From: Lasioglossum baleicum
Taxonomy: Eukaryota; Arthropoda; Insecta; Hymenoptera; Halictidae
Direction: 5' to 3'
Length of the DNA: 64,000 nt
Assembly (NCBI RefSeq): GCF_051020765.1
Contig: NW_027469572.1
Span: 35,286 to 99,285, forward strand
In this document: piece by piece, positions 39,737 to 53,692 of the stretch
How positions within the stretch are numbered: position 1 is the stretch's first letter
How the letters are laid out: each line of letters opens with the position of its first letter
The notes under the pieces: model-generated
Databases searched by the model: none
What the model saw: the letters and a program-made list of their open reading frames with translations, nothing else
What the model was told of the DNA's origin: nothing
Program-made: the position numbers and the translations under genes

Positions 39737-42700
39737 TCAAGTAAAAACACGTGCGAGAGGATGCATCCCGCAGGCTAGTCGAGCACAAACACGTGCGAGA
39801 GGATGCATCCCGCAGGCTAGTCGAGCAAATACACGTGCGAGAGGATGCATCCCGCAGGCTAGTCTAGTAAAATCACGTGCGAGGGGATGCATCCCGCAGG
39901 CTAGTCGAGTAAAAACACGTGCGAGAGGATGCATCCCGCAGGCTAGTCGAGTAAAAACACGTGCGAGAGGATGCATCCCGCATTCTAGTCGAGTAAAAAC
40001 ACGTGCGAGAGGCTGCATCCCGCAGGCTAGTCGAGTAAAAACACGTGCGAGTGGATGCATCCCGCAGGCTAGTCTAGTAAAATCACGTGCGAGGGCATGC
40101 ATCCCGCAGGCTAGTCGAGTAAAAACACGTGCGAGAGGATGCATCCCGCAGGCTAGTCGAGTAAAAACACGTGCGAGAGGATGCATCCCGCAGGCTAGTC
40201 GAGTAAAAACACGTGCGAAGTTTTGTGGGATGCGCATGCGCAGGTTTTGTGGGATGCGCATGCGCAGGTTTTTTGGGATGCGCATGCGCAGGTTTTTTGG
40301 GATGCGCATGCGCAGGTTTTTTGGGATGCGCATGCCTAGTCGAGCAAAAACCCGTGCGAGAGGATGCATCCCGCAGGCTAGTCGAGCAAATACACGTGCG
40401 AGAGGATGCATCCCGCAGGCTAGTCGAGTAAAAACACGTGCGAGAGGATGCATCCCGCAGGCTAGTCGAGTAAAAACACGTGCGAGAGGATGCATCCCGC
40501 AGGCTAGTCGAGTAAAAACACGTGCGAGAGGATGCATCCCGCAGGCTAGTCGAGTAAAAACACGTGCGAGAGGATGCATCCCGCAGGCTAGTCGAGTAAA
40601 AACACGTGCGAGGTTTTGTGGGATGCGCATGCGCAGGTTTTGTGGGATGCGCATGCGCAGGTTTTTTGGGATGCGCATGCCTAGTCGAGCAAAAACACGT
40701 GCGAGAGGATGCATCCCGCAGGCTATTCGAGCAAAAACACGTGCGAGAGGATGCATCCCGCAGGCTAGTCGAGTAAAAACACGTGCGAGAGGATGCATCC
40801 CGCAGGCTAGTCTAGTAAAATCACGTGCGAGGGGATGCATCCCGCAGGCTAGTCGAGTAAAAACACGTGCGAGAGGATGCATCCCGCAGGCTAGTCGAGT
40901 AAAAACACGTGCGAGAGGATGCATCCCGCATTCTAGTCGAGTAAAAACACGTGCGAGAGGCTGCATCCCGCAGGCTAGTCGAGTAAAAACACGTGCGAGA
41001 GGATGCATCCCGCAGGCTAGTCTAGTAAAATCACGTGAGAGGGGATGCATCCCGCAGGCTAGTCGAGTAAAAACACGTGCGAGAGGATGCATCCCGCAGG
41101 CTAGTCGAGTAAAAACACGTGCGAGAGGATGCATCCCGCAGGCTAGTCGAGCAAAAACACGTGCGAGAGGATGCATCCCGCAGGCTAGTCGAGCAAAAAC
41201 ACGTGCGAGAGGATGCATCCCGCAGGCTAGTCAAGTAAAATCACGTGCGAGAGGATGCATCCCGCAGGCTAGTCGAGCACAAACACGTGCGAGAGGATGC
41301 ATCCCGCAGGCTAGTCGAGCAAATACACGTGCGAGAGGATGCATCCCGCAGGCTAGTCGAGCAAAAACACGTGCGAGAAGATGCATCCCGCAGACTAGTC
41401 GAGTAAAAACACGTGCGAGAGGATGCTTCCCGCAGGCTAGTCGAGTAAAAACACGTGCGAGAGGATGCATCCCGCAGGCTAGTCGAGTAAAAACACGTGC
41501 GAGAGTATGCATCCCGCAGGCTAGTCGAGTAAAAACACGTGCGAGGTTTTGTGGGATGCGCATGCGCAGGTTTTGTGGGATGCGCATGCGCAGGTTTTTT
41601 GGGATGCGCATGGCTAGTCGAGCAAAAACACGTGCGAGAGGATGCATCCCGCAGGGTAGTCGAGCAAAAACACGTGCGAGAGGATGCATCCCGCAGACTA
41701 GTCGAGTAAAAACACGTGCGAGAGGATGCTTCCCGCAGGCTAGTCGAGTAAAAACACGTGCGAGAGGATGCATCCCGCAGGCTAGTCGAGCAAAAACACG
41801 TGCGAGAGGATGCATCCCGCAGGCTAGTCAAGTAAAAACACGTGCGAGAGGATGCATCCCGCAGGCTAGTCGAGCACAAACACGTGCGAGAGGATGCATC
41901 CCGCAGGCTAGTCGAGCAAATACACGTGCGAGAGGATGCATCCCGCAGGCTAGTCGAGCAAAAACACGTGCGAGAGGATGCATTCCGCAGGCTAGTCGAG
42001 CCAAAACACGTGCGAGAGGATGCATCCCGCAGACTAGTCGAGTAAAAACACGTGCGAGAGGATGCTTCCCGCAGGCTAGTCGAGTAAAAACACGTGCGAG
42101 AGGATGCATCCCGCAGGCTAGTCGAGTAAAAACACGTGCGAGAGGATGCATCCCGCAGGCTAGTCGAGTAAAAACACGTGCGAGAGGATGCATCCCGCAG
42201 GCTAGTCGAGTAAAAACACGTGCGAGAGGATGCATCCCGCAGGCTAGTCGAGCAAAAACACGTGCGAGAGGATGCATCCCGCAGGCTAGTCGAGCAAAAA
42301 CACGTGCGAGAGGATGCATCCCGCAGGCTAGTCGAGTAAAAACACGTGCGAGAGGATGCATCCTGCAGACTAGTCGAGTAAAAACACGTGCGAGAGGATG
42401 CATCCCGCAGGCTAGTCGAGTAAAAACACGTGCGAGAGGATGCATCCCGCAGGCTAGTCGAGCAAATACACGTGCGAGAGGATGCATCCCGCAGGCTAGT
42501 CTAGTAAAATCACGTGCGAGGGGATGCATCCCGCAGGCTAGTCGAGTAAAAACACGTGCGAGAGGATGCATCCCGCAGGCTAGTCGAGTAAAAACACGTG
42601 CGAGAGGATGCATCCCGCATTCTAGTCGAGTAAAAACACGTGCGAGAGGCTGCATCCCGCAGGCTAGTCGAGTAAAAACACGTGCGAGTGGATGCATCCC

Positions 42701-45700
42701 GCAAGCTAGTCTAGTAAAATCACGTGCGAGGGCATGCATCCCGCAGGCTAGTCGAGTAAAAACACGTGCGAGAGGATGCATCCCGCAGGCTAGTCGAGTA
42801 AAAACACGTGCGAGAGGATGCATCCCGCAGGCTAGTCGAGTAAAAACACGTGCGAAGTTTTGTGGGATGCGCATGCGCAGGTTTTGTGGGATGCGCATGC
42901 GCAGGTTTTTTGGGATGCGCATGCGCAGGTTTTTTGGGATGCGCATGCCTAGTCGAGCAAAAACCCGTGCGAGAGGATGCATCCCGCAGGCTAGTCGAGC
43001 AAATACACGTGCGAGAGGATGCATCCCGCAGGCTAGTCGAGTAAAAACACGTGCGAGAGGATGCATCCCGCAGGCTAGTCGAGTAAAAACACGTGCGAGA
43101 GGATGCATCCCGCAGGCTAGTCGAGTAAAAACACGTGCGAGAGGATGCATCCCGCAGGCTAGTCGAGTAAAAACACGTGCGAGAGGATGCATCCCGCAGG
43201 CTAGTCGAGTAAAAACACGTGCGAGGTTTTGTGGGATGCGCATGCGCAGGTTTTGTGGGATGCGCATGCGCAGGTTTTTTGGGATGCGCATGCGCAGGTT
43301 TTTTGGGATGCGCATGCCTAGTCGAGCAAAAACACGTGCGAGAGGATGCATCCCGCAGGCTATTCGAGCAAAAACACGTGCGAGAGGATGCATCCCGCAG
43401 GCTAGTCGAGTAAAAACACGTGCGAGAGGATGCATCCCGCAGGCTAGTCGAGTAAAAACACGTGCGAGAGGATGCATTCCGCAGGCTAGTCGAGCAAATA
43501 CACGTGCGAGAGGATGCATCCCGCAGGCTAGTCTAGTAAAATCACGTGCGAGGGGATGCATCCCGCAGGCTAGTCGAGTAAAAACACGTGCGAGAGGATG
43601 CATCCCGCAGGCTAGTCGAGTAAAAACACGTGCGAGAGGATGCATCCCGCATTCTAGTCGAGTAAAAACACGTGCGAGAGGCTGCATCCCGCAGGCTAGT
43701 CGAGTAAAAACACGTGCGAGAGGATGCATCCCGCAGGCTAGTCTAGTAAAATCACGTGAGAGGGGATGCATCCCGCAGGCTAGTCGAGTAAAAACACGTG
43801 CGAGAGGATGCATCCCGCAGGCTAGTCGAGTAAAAACACGTGCGAGAGGATGCATCCCGCAGGCTAGTCGAGCAAAAACACGTGCGAGAGGATGCATCCC
43901 GCAGGCTAGTCGAGCAAAAACACGTGCGAGAGGATGCATCCCGCAGGCTAGTCAAGTAAAATCACGTGCGAGAGGATGCATCCCGCAGGCTAGTCGAGCA
44001 CAAACACGTGCGAGAGGATGCATCCCGCAGGCTAGTCGAGCAAATACACGTGCGAGAGGATGCATCCCGCAGGCTAGTCGAGCAAAAACACGTGCGAGAA
44101 GATGCATCCCGCAGACTAGTCGAGTAAAAACACGTGCGAGAGGATGCTTCCCGCAGGCTAGTCGAGTAAAAACACGTGCGAGAGGATGCATCCCGCAGGC
44201 TAGTCGAGTAAAAACACGTGCGAGAGGATGCATCCCGCAGGCTAGTCGAGTAAAAACACGTGCGAGGTTTTGTGGGATGCGCATGCGCAGGTTTTGTGGG
44301 ATGCGCATGCGCAGGTTTTTTGGGATGCGCATGGCTAGTCGAGCAAAAACACGTGCGAGAGGATGCATCCCGCAGGGTAGTCGAGCAAAAACACGTGCGA
44401 GAGGATGCATCCCGCAGACTAGTCGAGTAAAAACACGTGCGAGAGGATGCTTCCCGCAGGCTAGTCGAGTAAAAACACGTGCGAGAGGATGCATCCCGCA
44501 GGCTAGTCGAGCAAAAACACGTGCGAGAGGATGCATCCCGCAGGCTAGTCAAGTAAAAACACGTGCGAGAGGATGCATCCCGCAGGCTAGTCGAGCACAA
44601 ACACGTGCGAGAGGATGCATCCCGCAGGCTAGTCGAGCAAATACACGTGCGAGAGGATGCATCCCGCAGGCTAGTCGAGCAAAAACACGTGCGAGAGGAT
44701 GCATTCCGCAGGCTAGTCGAGCCAAAACACGTGCGAGAGGATGCATCCCGCAGACTAGTCGAGTAAAAACACGTGCGAGAGGATGCTTCCCGCAGGCTAG
44801 TCGAGTAAAAACACGTGCGAGAGGATGCATCCCGCAGGCTAGTCGAGTAAAAACACGTGCGAGAGGATGCATCCCGCAGGCTAGTCGAGTAAAAACACGT
44901 GCGAGAGGATGCATCCCACAGGCTAGTCGAGTAAAAACACGTGCGAGGTTTTGTGGGATGCGCATGCGCAGGTTTTATGGGATGCGCATGCGCAGGATTT
45001 TTGGGATGCGCATGCGCAGGTTTTTTGGGATGCGCATGCCTAGTCGAGCAAAAACACGTGCGAGAGGATGCATCCCGCAGGCTAGTCGAGCAAAAACACG
45101 TGCGAGAGGATGCATCCCGCAGGCTAGTCGAGTAAAAACACGTGCGAGAGGATGCATCCCGCAGGCTAGTCGAGCAAAAACACGTGCGAGAGGATGCATC
45201 CCGCAGGCTAGTCGAGCAAAAACACGTGCGAGAGGATGCATCCCGCAGGCTAGTCGAGTAAAAACACGTGCGAGAGGATGCATCCTGCAGACTAGTCGAG
45301 TAAAAACACGTGCGAGAGGATGCATCCCGCAGGCTAGTCGAGTAAAAACACGTGCGAGAGGATGCATCCCGCAGGCTAGTCGAGTAAAAACACGTGCGAG
45401 AGGATGCATCCCGCAGGCTAGTTGAGTAAAAACACGTGCGAGGTTTTGTGGGATGCGCATGCGCAGGTTTTGTGGGATGCGCATGCGCAGGTTTTTTGGG
45501 ATGCGCATGCCTAGTCGAGCAAAAACACGTGCGAGAGGATGCATCCCGCAGGCTAGTCGAGCAAAAACACGTACGAGAGGATGCATCCCGCAGGCTAGTC
45601 GAGTAAAAACACGTGCGAGGTTTTGTGGGGTGCGCATGCGCAGGTTTTGTGGGATGCGCATGCGCAGGTTTTTTGGGATGCGCATGCGCAGGTTTTTTGG

Positions 45701-48700
45701 GATGCGCATGGCTAGTCGAGCAAAAACACGTGCGAGAGGATGCATCCCGCAGGGTAGTCGAGTAAAAACACGTGCGAGAGGATGCATCCCGCAGGCTAGT
45801 CGAGTAAAAACACGTGCGAGAGGATGCATCCCGCAGGCTAGTCGAGCAAAAACACGTGCGAGAGGATGCATCCCGCAGGCTAGTCGAGCAAAAACACGTG
45901 CGAGAGGATGCATCCCGCAGGCTAGTCAAGTAAAAACACGTGCGAGAGGATGCATCCCGCAGGCTAGTCGAGCACAAACACGTGCGAGAGGATGCATCCC
46001 GCAGGCTAGTCGAGCAAATACACGTGCGAGAGGATGCATCCCGCAGGCTAGTCGAGCAAAAACACGTGCGAGAGGATGCATCCCGCAGGCTAGTCGAGCA
46101 AAAACACGTGCGAGAGGATGCATTCCGCAGGCTAGTCGAGCCAAAACACGTGCGAGAGGATGCATCCCGCAGACTAGTCGAGTAAAAACACGTGCGAGAG
46201 GATGCTTCCCGCAGGCTAGTCGAGTAAAAACACGTGCGAGAGGATGCATCCCGCAGGCTAGTCGAGTAAAAACACGTGCGAGAGGATGCATCCCGCAGGC
46301 TAGTCGAGTAAAAACACGTGCGAGAGGATGCATCCCGCAGGCTAGTCGAGTAAAAACACGTGCGAGGTTTTGTGGGATGCGCATGCGCAGGTTTTGTGGG
46401 ATGCGCATGCGCAGGTTTTTTGGGATGCGCATGCGCAGGTTTTTTGGGATGCGCATTCGCAGGTTTTTTGGGATGCGCATGCGCAGGTTTTTTGGGATGC
46501 GCATGGCTAGTCGAGCAAAAACACGTGCGAGAGGATGCATCCCGCAGGGTAGTCGAGCAAAAACACGTGCGAGAGGATACATCCCGCAGACTAGTCGAGT
46601 AAAAACACGTGCGTGAGGATGCTTCCCGCAGGCTAGTCGAGTAAAAACACGTGCGAGAGGATGCATCCCGCAAGCTAGTCGAGCAAAAACACGTGCGAGA
46701 GGATGCATCCCGCAGGCTAGTCAAGTAAAAACACGTGCGAGAGGATGCATCCCGCAGGCTAGTCGAGCACAAACACGTGCGAGAGGATGCATCCCGCAGG
46801 CTAGTCGAGCAAATACACGTGCGAGAGGATGCATCCCGCAGGCTAGTCGAGCAAAAACACGTGCGAGAGGATGCATTCCGCAGGCTAGTCGAGCCAAAAC
46901 ACGTGCGAGAGGATGCATCCCGCAGACTAGTCGATTAAAAACACGTGCGAGAGGATGCTTCCCGCAGGCTAGTCGAGTAAAAACACGTGCGAGAGGATGC
47001 ATCCCGCAGGCTAGTCGAGTAAAAACACGTGCGAGAGGATGCATCCCGCAGGCTAGTCGAGTAAAAACACGTGCGAGGTTTTGTGGGATGCGCATGCGCA
47101 GGTTTTATGGGATGCGCATGCGCAGGTTTTTTGGGATGCGCATGCGCAGGTTTTTTGGGATGCGCATGCCTAGTCGAGCAAAAACACGTGCGAGAGGATG
47201 CATCCCGCAGGCTAGTCGAGCAAAAACACGTGCGAGAGGATGCATCCCGCAGGCTAGTCGAGTAAAAACACGTGCGAGAGGATGCATCCCGCAGGCTAGT
47301 CGAGCAAAAACACGTGCGAGAGGATGCATCCCGCAGGCTAGTCGAGCAAAAACACGTGCGAGAGGATGCATCCCGCAGGCTAGTCGAGTAAAAACACGTG
47401 CGAGAGGATGCATCCTGCAGACTAGTCGAGTAAAAACACGTGCGAGAGGATGCATCCCGCAGGCTAGTCGAGTAAAAACACGTGCGAGAGGATGCATCCC
47501 GCAGGCTAGTCGAGTAAAAACACGTGCGAGAGGATGCATCCCGCAGGCTAGTTGAGTAAAAACACGTGCGAGGTTTTGTGGGATGCGCATGCGCAGGTTT
47601 TGTGGGATGCGCATGCGCAGGTTTTTTGGGATGCGCATGCCTAGTCGAGCAAAAACACGTGCGAGAGGATGCATCCCGCAGGCTAGTCGAGCACAAACAC
47701 GTGCGAGAGGATGCATCCCGCAGGCTAGTCGAGCAAATACACGTGCGAGAGGATGCATCCCGCAGGCTAGTCGAGCAAAAACACGTGCGAGAGGATGCAT
47801 CCCGCAGGCTAGTCGAGCAAAAACACGTGCGAGAGGATGCATTCCGCAGGCTAGTCGAGCCAAAACACGTGCGAGAGGATGCATCCCGCAGGGTAGTCGA
47901 GTAAAAACACGTGCGAGAGGATGCATCCCGCAGGCTAGTCGAGTAAAAACACGTGCGAGAGGATGCATCCCGCAGGCTAGTCGAGCAAAAACACGTGCGA
48001 GAGGATGCATCCCGCAGGCTAGTCGAGCAAAAACACGTGCGAGAGGATGCATCCCGCAGGCTAGTCAAGTAAAAACACGTGCGAGAGGATGCATCCCGCA
48101 GGCTAGTCGAGCACAAACACGTGCGAGAGGATGCATCCCGCAGGCTAGTCGAGCAAATACACGTGCGAGAGGATGCATCCCGCAGGCTAGTCGAGCAAAA
48201 ACACGTGCGAGAGGATGCATCCCGCAGGCTAGTCGAGCAAAAACACGTGCGAGAGGATGCATTCCGCAGGCTAGTCGAGCCAAAACACGTGCGAGAGGAT
48301 GCATCCCGCAGACTAGTCGAGTAAAAACACGTGCGAGAGGATGCTTCCCGCAGGCTAGTCGAGTAAAAACACGTGCGAGAGGATGCATCCCGCAGGCTAG
48401 TCGAGTAAAAACACGTGCGAGAGGATGCATCCCGCAGGCTAGTCGAGTAAAAACACGTGCGAGAGGATGCATCCCGCAGGCTAGTCGAGTAAAAACACGT
48501 GCGAGGTTTTGTGGGATGCGCATGCGCAGGTTTTGTGGGATGCGCATGCGCAGGTTTTGTGGGATGCGCATGCGCAGGTTTTTTGGGATGCGCATGCGCA
48601 GGTTTTTTGGGATGCGCATTCGCAGGTTTTTTGGGATGCGCATGCGCAGGTTTTTTGGGATGCGCATGGCTAGTCGAGCAAAAACACGTGCGTGAGGATG

Positions 48701-50197
48701 CATCCCGCAGGGTAGTCGAGCAAAAACACGTGCGAGAGGATACATCCCGCAGACTAGTCGAGTAAAAACACGTGCGTGAGGATGCTTCCCGCAGGCTAGT
48801 CGAGTAAAAACACGTGCGAGAGGATGCATCCCGCAAGCTAGTCGAGCAAAAACACGTGCGAGAGGATGCATCCCGCAGGCTAGTCAAGTAAAAACACGTG
48901 CGAGAGGATGCATCCCGCAGGCTAGTCGAGCACAAACACGTGCGAGAGGATGCATCCCGCAGGCTAGTCGAGCAAATACACGTGCGAGAGGATGCATCCC
49001 GCAGGCTAGTCGAGCAAAAACACGTGCGAGAGGATGCATTCCGCAGGCTAGTCGAGCCAAAACACGTGCGAGAGGATGCATCCCGCAGACTAGTCGAGTA
49101 AAAACACGTGCGAGAGGATGCTTCCCGCAGGCTAGTCGAGTAAAAACACGTGCGAGAGGATGCATCCCGCAGGCTAGTCGAGTAAAAACACGTGCGAGAG
49201 GATGCATCCCGCAGGCTAGTCGAGTAAAAACACGTGCGAGAGGATGCATCCCGCAGGCTAGTCGAGTAAAAACACGTGCGAGGTTTTGTGGGATGCGCAT
49301 GCGCAGGTTTTATGGGATGCGCATGCGCAGGTTTTTTGGGATGCGCATGCGCAGGTTTTTTGGGATGCGCATGCCTAGTCGAGCAAAAACACGTGCGAGA
49401 GGATGCATCCCGCAGGCTAGTCGAGCAAAAACACGTGCGAGAGGATGCATCCCGCAGGCTAGTCAAGTAAAAACACGTGCGAGAGGATGCATCCCGCAGG
49501 CTAGTCGAGCACAAACACGTGCGAGAGGATGCATCCCGCAGGCTAGTCGAGCAAATACACGTGCGAGAGGATGCATCCCGCAGGCTAGTCGAGCAAAAAC
49601 ACGTGCGAGAGGATGCATCCCGCAGACTAGTCGAGTAAAAACACGTGCGAGAGGATGCTTCCCGCAGGCTAGTCGAGTAAAAACACGTGCGAGAGGATGC
49701 ATCCCGCAGGCTAGTCGAGTAAAAACACGTGCGAGAGGATGCATCCCGCAGGCTAGTCGAGTAAAAACACGTGCGAGGTTTTGTGGGATGCGCATGCGCA
49801 GGTTTTGTGGGATGCGCATGCGCAGGTTTTTTGGGATGCGCATGCGCAGGTTTTTTGGGAAGCGCATGCGCAGGTTTTTTGGGATGCGCATTCGCAGGTT
49901 TTTTAGGATGCGCATGCGCAGGTTTTTTGGGATGCGCATGGCTAGTCGAGCAAAAACACGTGCGAGAGGATGCATCCCGCAGGGTAGTCGAGCAAATACA
50001 CGTGCGAGAGGATGCATCCCGCAGGGTAGTCGAGCAAAAACACGTGCGAGAGGATGCATCCCGCAGACTAGTCGAGTAAAAACACGTGCGAGAGGATGCT
50101 TCCCGCAGGCTGGTCGAGTAAAAACACGTGCGAGAGGATGCATCCCGCAGGCTAGTCGAGCAAAAACACGTGCGAGAGGATGCATCCCGCAGGCTAG
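39737..50197 (+). repeat. Zone V: 2721-bp and about 2.17-kb HORs
   Basis: B blocks: 40219-40333 [5], 40612-40678 [3], 41545-41611 [3], 42856-42946 [4], 43225-43315 [4], 44266-44332 [3], 44947-45037 [4], 45442-45508 [3], 45619-45709 [4], 46366-46504 [6], 47077-47167 [4], 47572-47638 [3], 48505-48667 [7], 49282-49372 [4] and 49777-49939 [7]. About 40.8-42.2 kb matches 43.5-44.9 kb at +2721. The units 44549-46720 (2172 bp) and 46721-48883 (2163 bp) are tandem copies. The gtctagtaaaatc marker is last seen at about 43.74 kb, so the boundary of that sub-family lies inside this zone. Confidence 0.89.
44549..48883 (+). repeat. Two tandem copies of an about 2.17-kb HOR
   Basis: The copies begin at gtcaag markers 44549 and 46721, and the next marker of this class is 48884. 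Landmarks shared at +2130 to +2163 include ttttatgggatg B units (44968-44980 and 47098-47110), gttgag before a B block (45421 and 47551), gcattcgcagg (46456 and about 48618), gaggatacatcc (46574 and 48737) and cgtgcgtgagg (46610 and 48773). A third ttttatggg block at 49282 continues the series. The second copy lost the block at 45619-45709 and gained one B unit at 48505. Confidence 0.87.
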
Positions 50198-53100
50198 TCA
50201 AGTAAAAACACGTGCGAGAGGATGCATCCCGCAGGCTAGTCGAGCACAAACACGTGCGAGTGGATGCATCCCGCAGGCTAGTCGAGCAAATACACGTGCG
50301 AGAGGATGCATCCCGCAGGCTAGTCGAGCAAAAACACGTGCGAGAGGATGCATCCCGCAGGCTAGTCGAGCACAAACACGTGCGAGGTTTTGTGGAATGC
50401 GCATGCGCAGGTTTTGTGGGATGCGCATGCGCAGGTTTTTTGGGATGCGCATGCGCAGGTTTTTTGGGATGCGCATGGCTAGTCGAGCAAAAACACGTGC
50501 GAGAGGATGCATCCCGCAGGCTAGTCGAGTAAAAACACGTGCGAGAGGATGCATCCCGCAGGCTAGTCGAGTAAAAACACGTGCGAGAGGATGCATCCCG
50601 CAGGCTAGTCGAGCAAATACACGTGCGAGAGGATGCATCCCGCAGGCTAGTCGAGTAAAAACACGTGCGAGAGGATGCATCCCGCAGGCTAGTCGAGCAC
50701 AAACACGTGCGAGGTTTTGTGGAATGCGCATGCGCAGGTTTTGTGGGATGCGCATGCGCAGGTTTTTTGGGATGCGCATGCGCAGGTTTTTTGGGATGCG
50801 CATGGCTAGTCGAGCAAAAACACGTGCGAGAGGATGCATCCCGCAGGCTAGTCGAGTAAAAACACGTGCGAGAGGATGCATCCCGCAGGCTAGTCGAGTA
50901 AAAACACGTGCGAGAGGATGCATCCCGCAGGCTAGTCGAGCAAATACACGTGCGAGAGGATGCATCCCGCAGGCTAGTCGAGCAAAAACACGTGCGAGAG
51001 GATGCATCCCGCAGACTAGTCGAGTAAAAACACGTGCGAGAGGATGCTTCCCGCAGGCTAGTCGAGTAAAAACACGTGCGAGAGGATGCATCCCGCAGGC
51101 TAGTCGAGTAAAAACACGTGCGAGAGGATGCATCCCGCAGGCTAGTCGAGTAAAAACACGTGCGAGAGGATGCATCCCGCAGGCTAGTCGAGTAAAAACA
51201 CGTGCGAGGTTTTGTGGGATGCGCATGAGCAGGTTTTTTGGGATGCGCATGCGCAGGTTTTTTGGGATGCGCATGCGCAGGTTTTTTGGGATGCGCATGC
51301 CTAGTCGAGCAAAAACACGTGCGAGAGGATGCATCCCGCAGGCTAGTCGAGCAAAAACACGTGCGAGAGGATGCATCCCGCAGGCTAGTCGCGTAAAAAC
51401 ACGTGCGAGAGGATGCATCCTGCAGGCTAGTCGAGTAAAAACACGTGCGAGAGGATGCATCCCGCAGGCTAGTCGAGTAAAAACACGTGCGAGGTTTTGT
51501 GGGATGCGCATGCGCAGGTTTTGTGGGATGCGCATGCGCAGGTTTTTTGGGATGCGCATGGCTAGTCGAGCAAAAACACGTGCGAGAGGATGCATCCCGC
51601 AGACTAGTCGAGTAAAAACACGTGCGAGAGGATGCTTCCCGCAGGCTAGTCGAGTAAAAACACGTGCGAGAGGATGCATCCCGCAGGCTAGTCGAGTAAA
51701 AACACGTGCGAGAGGATGCATCCCGCAGGCTAGTCGAGTAAAAACACGTGCGAGAGGATGCATCCCGCAAGCTAGTCGAGTAAAAACACGTGCGAGAGGA
51801 TGCATCCCGCAGGCTAGTCGAGTAAAAACACGTGCGAGGTTTTGTGGGATGCGCATGCGCAGGTTTTTTGGGATGCGCATGCGCAGGTTTTTTGGGATGC
51901 GCATGCCTAGTCGAGCAAAAACACGTGCGAGAGGATGCATCCCGCAAGCTAGTCGAGCAAAAACACGTGCGAGAGGATGCATCCCGCAGGCTAGTCGAGT
52001 AAAAACACGTGCGAGAGGATGCATCCCGCAGGCTAGTCGAGTAAAAACACGTGCGAGAGGATGCATCCCGCAGGCTAGTCGAGTAAAAACACGTGCGAGG
52101 TTTTGTGGGATGCGCATGCGCAGGTTTTGTGGGATGCGCATGCGCAGGTTTTTTGGGATGCGCATGCACAGGGTTTTTGGGATGCGCATGGCTAGTCGAG
52201 CAAAAACACGTGCGAGAGGATGCATCCCGCAGGCTAGTCGAGCAAAAACACGTGCGAGAGGATGCATCCCGCAGGCTAGTCGAGCAAAAACACGTGCGAG
52301 AGGATGCATCCCGCAGACTAGTCGAGTAAAAACACGTGCGAGAGGATGCTTCCCGCAGGCTAGTCGAGCAAAAACACGTACGAGAGGATGCATCCCGCAG
52401 GCTAGTCGAGCAAAAACACGTGCGAGAGGATGCATCCCGCAGGCTAGTCGAGTAAAAACACGTGCGAGAGGATGCATCCCGCAGGCTAGTCGAGTAAAAA
52501 CACGTGCGAGAGGATGCATCCCGCAGGCTAGTCGAGCAAAAACACGTGCGAGAGGATGCATCCCGCAGGCTAGTCGAGCAAAAACACGTGCGAGAGGATG
52601 CATCCCGCAGGCTAGTCAAGTAAAAACACGTGCGAGAGGATGCATCCCGCAGGCTAGTCGAGCACAAACACGTGCGAGAGGATGCATCCCGCAGGCTAGT
52701 CGAGCAAATACACGTGCGAGAGGATGCATCCCGCAGGCTAGTCGAGCAAAAACACGTGCGAGAGGATGCATCCCGCAGGCTAGTCGAGCAAAAACACGTG
52801 CGAGAGGATGCATCCCGCAGACTAGTCGAGTAAAAACATGTGCGAGAGGATGCATCCCGCAGGCTAGTCGAGTAAAAACACGTGCGAGAGGATGCATCCC
52901 GCAGGCTAGTCGAGTAAAAACACGTGCGAGGTTTTGTGGGATGCGCATGCGCAGGTTTTGTGGGATGCGCATGCGCAGGTTTTTTGGGATGCGCATGGCT
53001 AGTCGAGCAAAAACACGGGCGAGAGGATGCATCCCGCAGGGTAGTCGAGCAAAAACACGTGCGAGAGGATGCATCCCGCAGGCTAGTCGAGCAAAAACAC

Positions 53101-53692
53101 GTGCGAGAGGATGCATCCCGCAGGCTAGTCGAGTAAAAACACGTGCGAGAGGATGCATCCCGCTGTCTAGTCGAGTAAAAACACGTGCGAGAGGATGCAT
53201 CCCGCAGGCTAGTCGAGTAAAAACACGTGCGAGGTTTTGTGGGATGCGCATGCGCAGGTTTTGTGGGATGCGCATGCGCAGGTTTTTTGGGATGCGCATG
53301 GCTAGTCGAGCAAAAACACGTGCGAGAGGATGCATCCCGCAGACTAGTCGAGTAAAAACACGTGCGAGAGGATGCTTCCCGCAGGCTAGTCGAGTAAAAA
53401 CACGTGCGAGAGGATGCATCCCGCAGGCTAGTCGAGTAAAAACACGTGCGAGAGGATGCATCCCGCAGGCTAGTCGAGTAAAAACACGTGCGAGAGGATG
53501 CATCCCGCAGGCTAGTCGAGTAAAAACACGTGCGAGGTTTTGTGGGATGCGCATGCGCAGGTTTTTTGGGATGCGCATGCGCAGGTTTTTTGGGATGCGC
53601 ATGCCTAGTCGAGCAAAAACACGTGCGAGAGGATGCATCCCGCAGGCTAGTCGAGCAAAAGCACGTGCGAGAGGATGCATCCCGCAGGCTAG
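50198..53692 (+). repeat. Zone VI super-HOR, copy 1 (3495 bp)
   Basis: B blocks: 50386-50476 [4], 50713-50803 [4], 51208-51298 [4], 51493-51559 [3], 51838-51904 [3], 52099-52189 [4], 52930-52996 [3], 53233-53299 [3] and 53536-53602 [3]. The first two blocks with their flanks form a 327-bp direct repeat. The block at 52099 contains the private gcacagggttttt variant and has its partner at 55054. The start is a gtcaag monomer, with a second one at 52616. Confidence 0.87.

Larger units (their letters stand above)
16773..45425 (+). other. 9,550-codon open frame, probably a repeat by-product
   Basis: The frame translates A as a 14-residue unit of the form SRVKTRARGCIPQA and B as an 8-residue unit RRFFGMRM. 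It ends at a CGA to TGA change (gttgag) at 45.42 kb. Against a gene: the two antiparallel minus frames of the same DNA are also open for kilobases. There is no start context, no domain, no non-repeat sequence and no gene-like edge. The composition (Arg, Cys, Lys rich with no hydrophobic core) is simply the repeat read in threes. It is listed so that it is not mistaken for a giant protein; transcription cannot be excluded. Confidence 0.85.
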
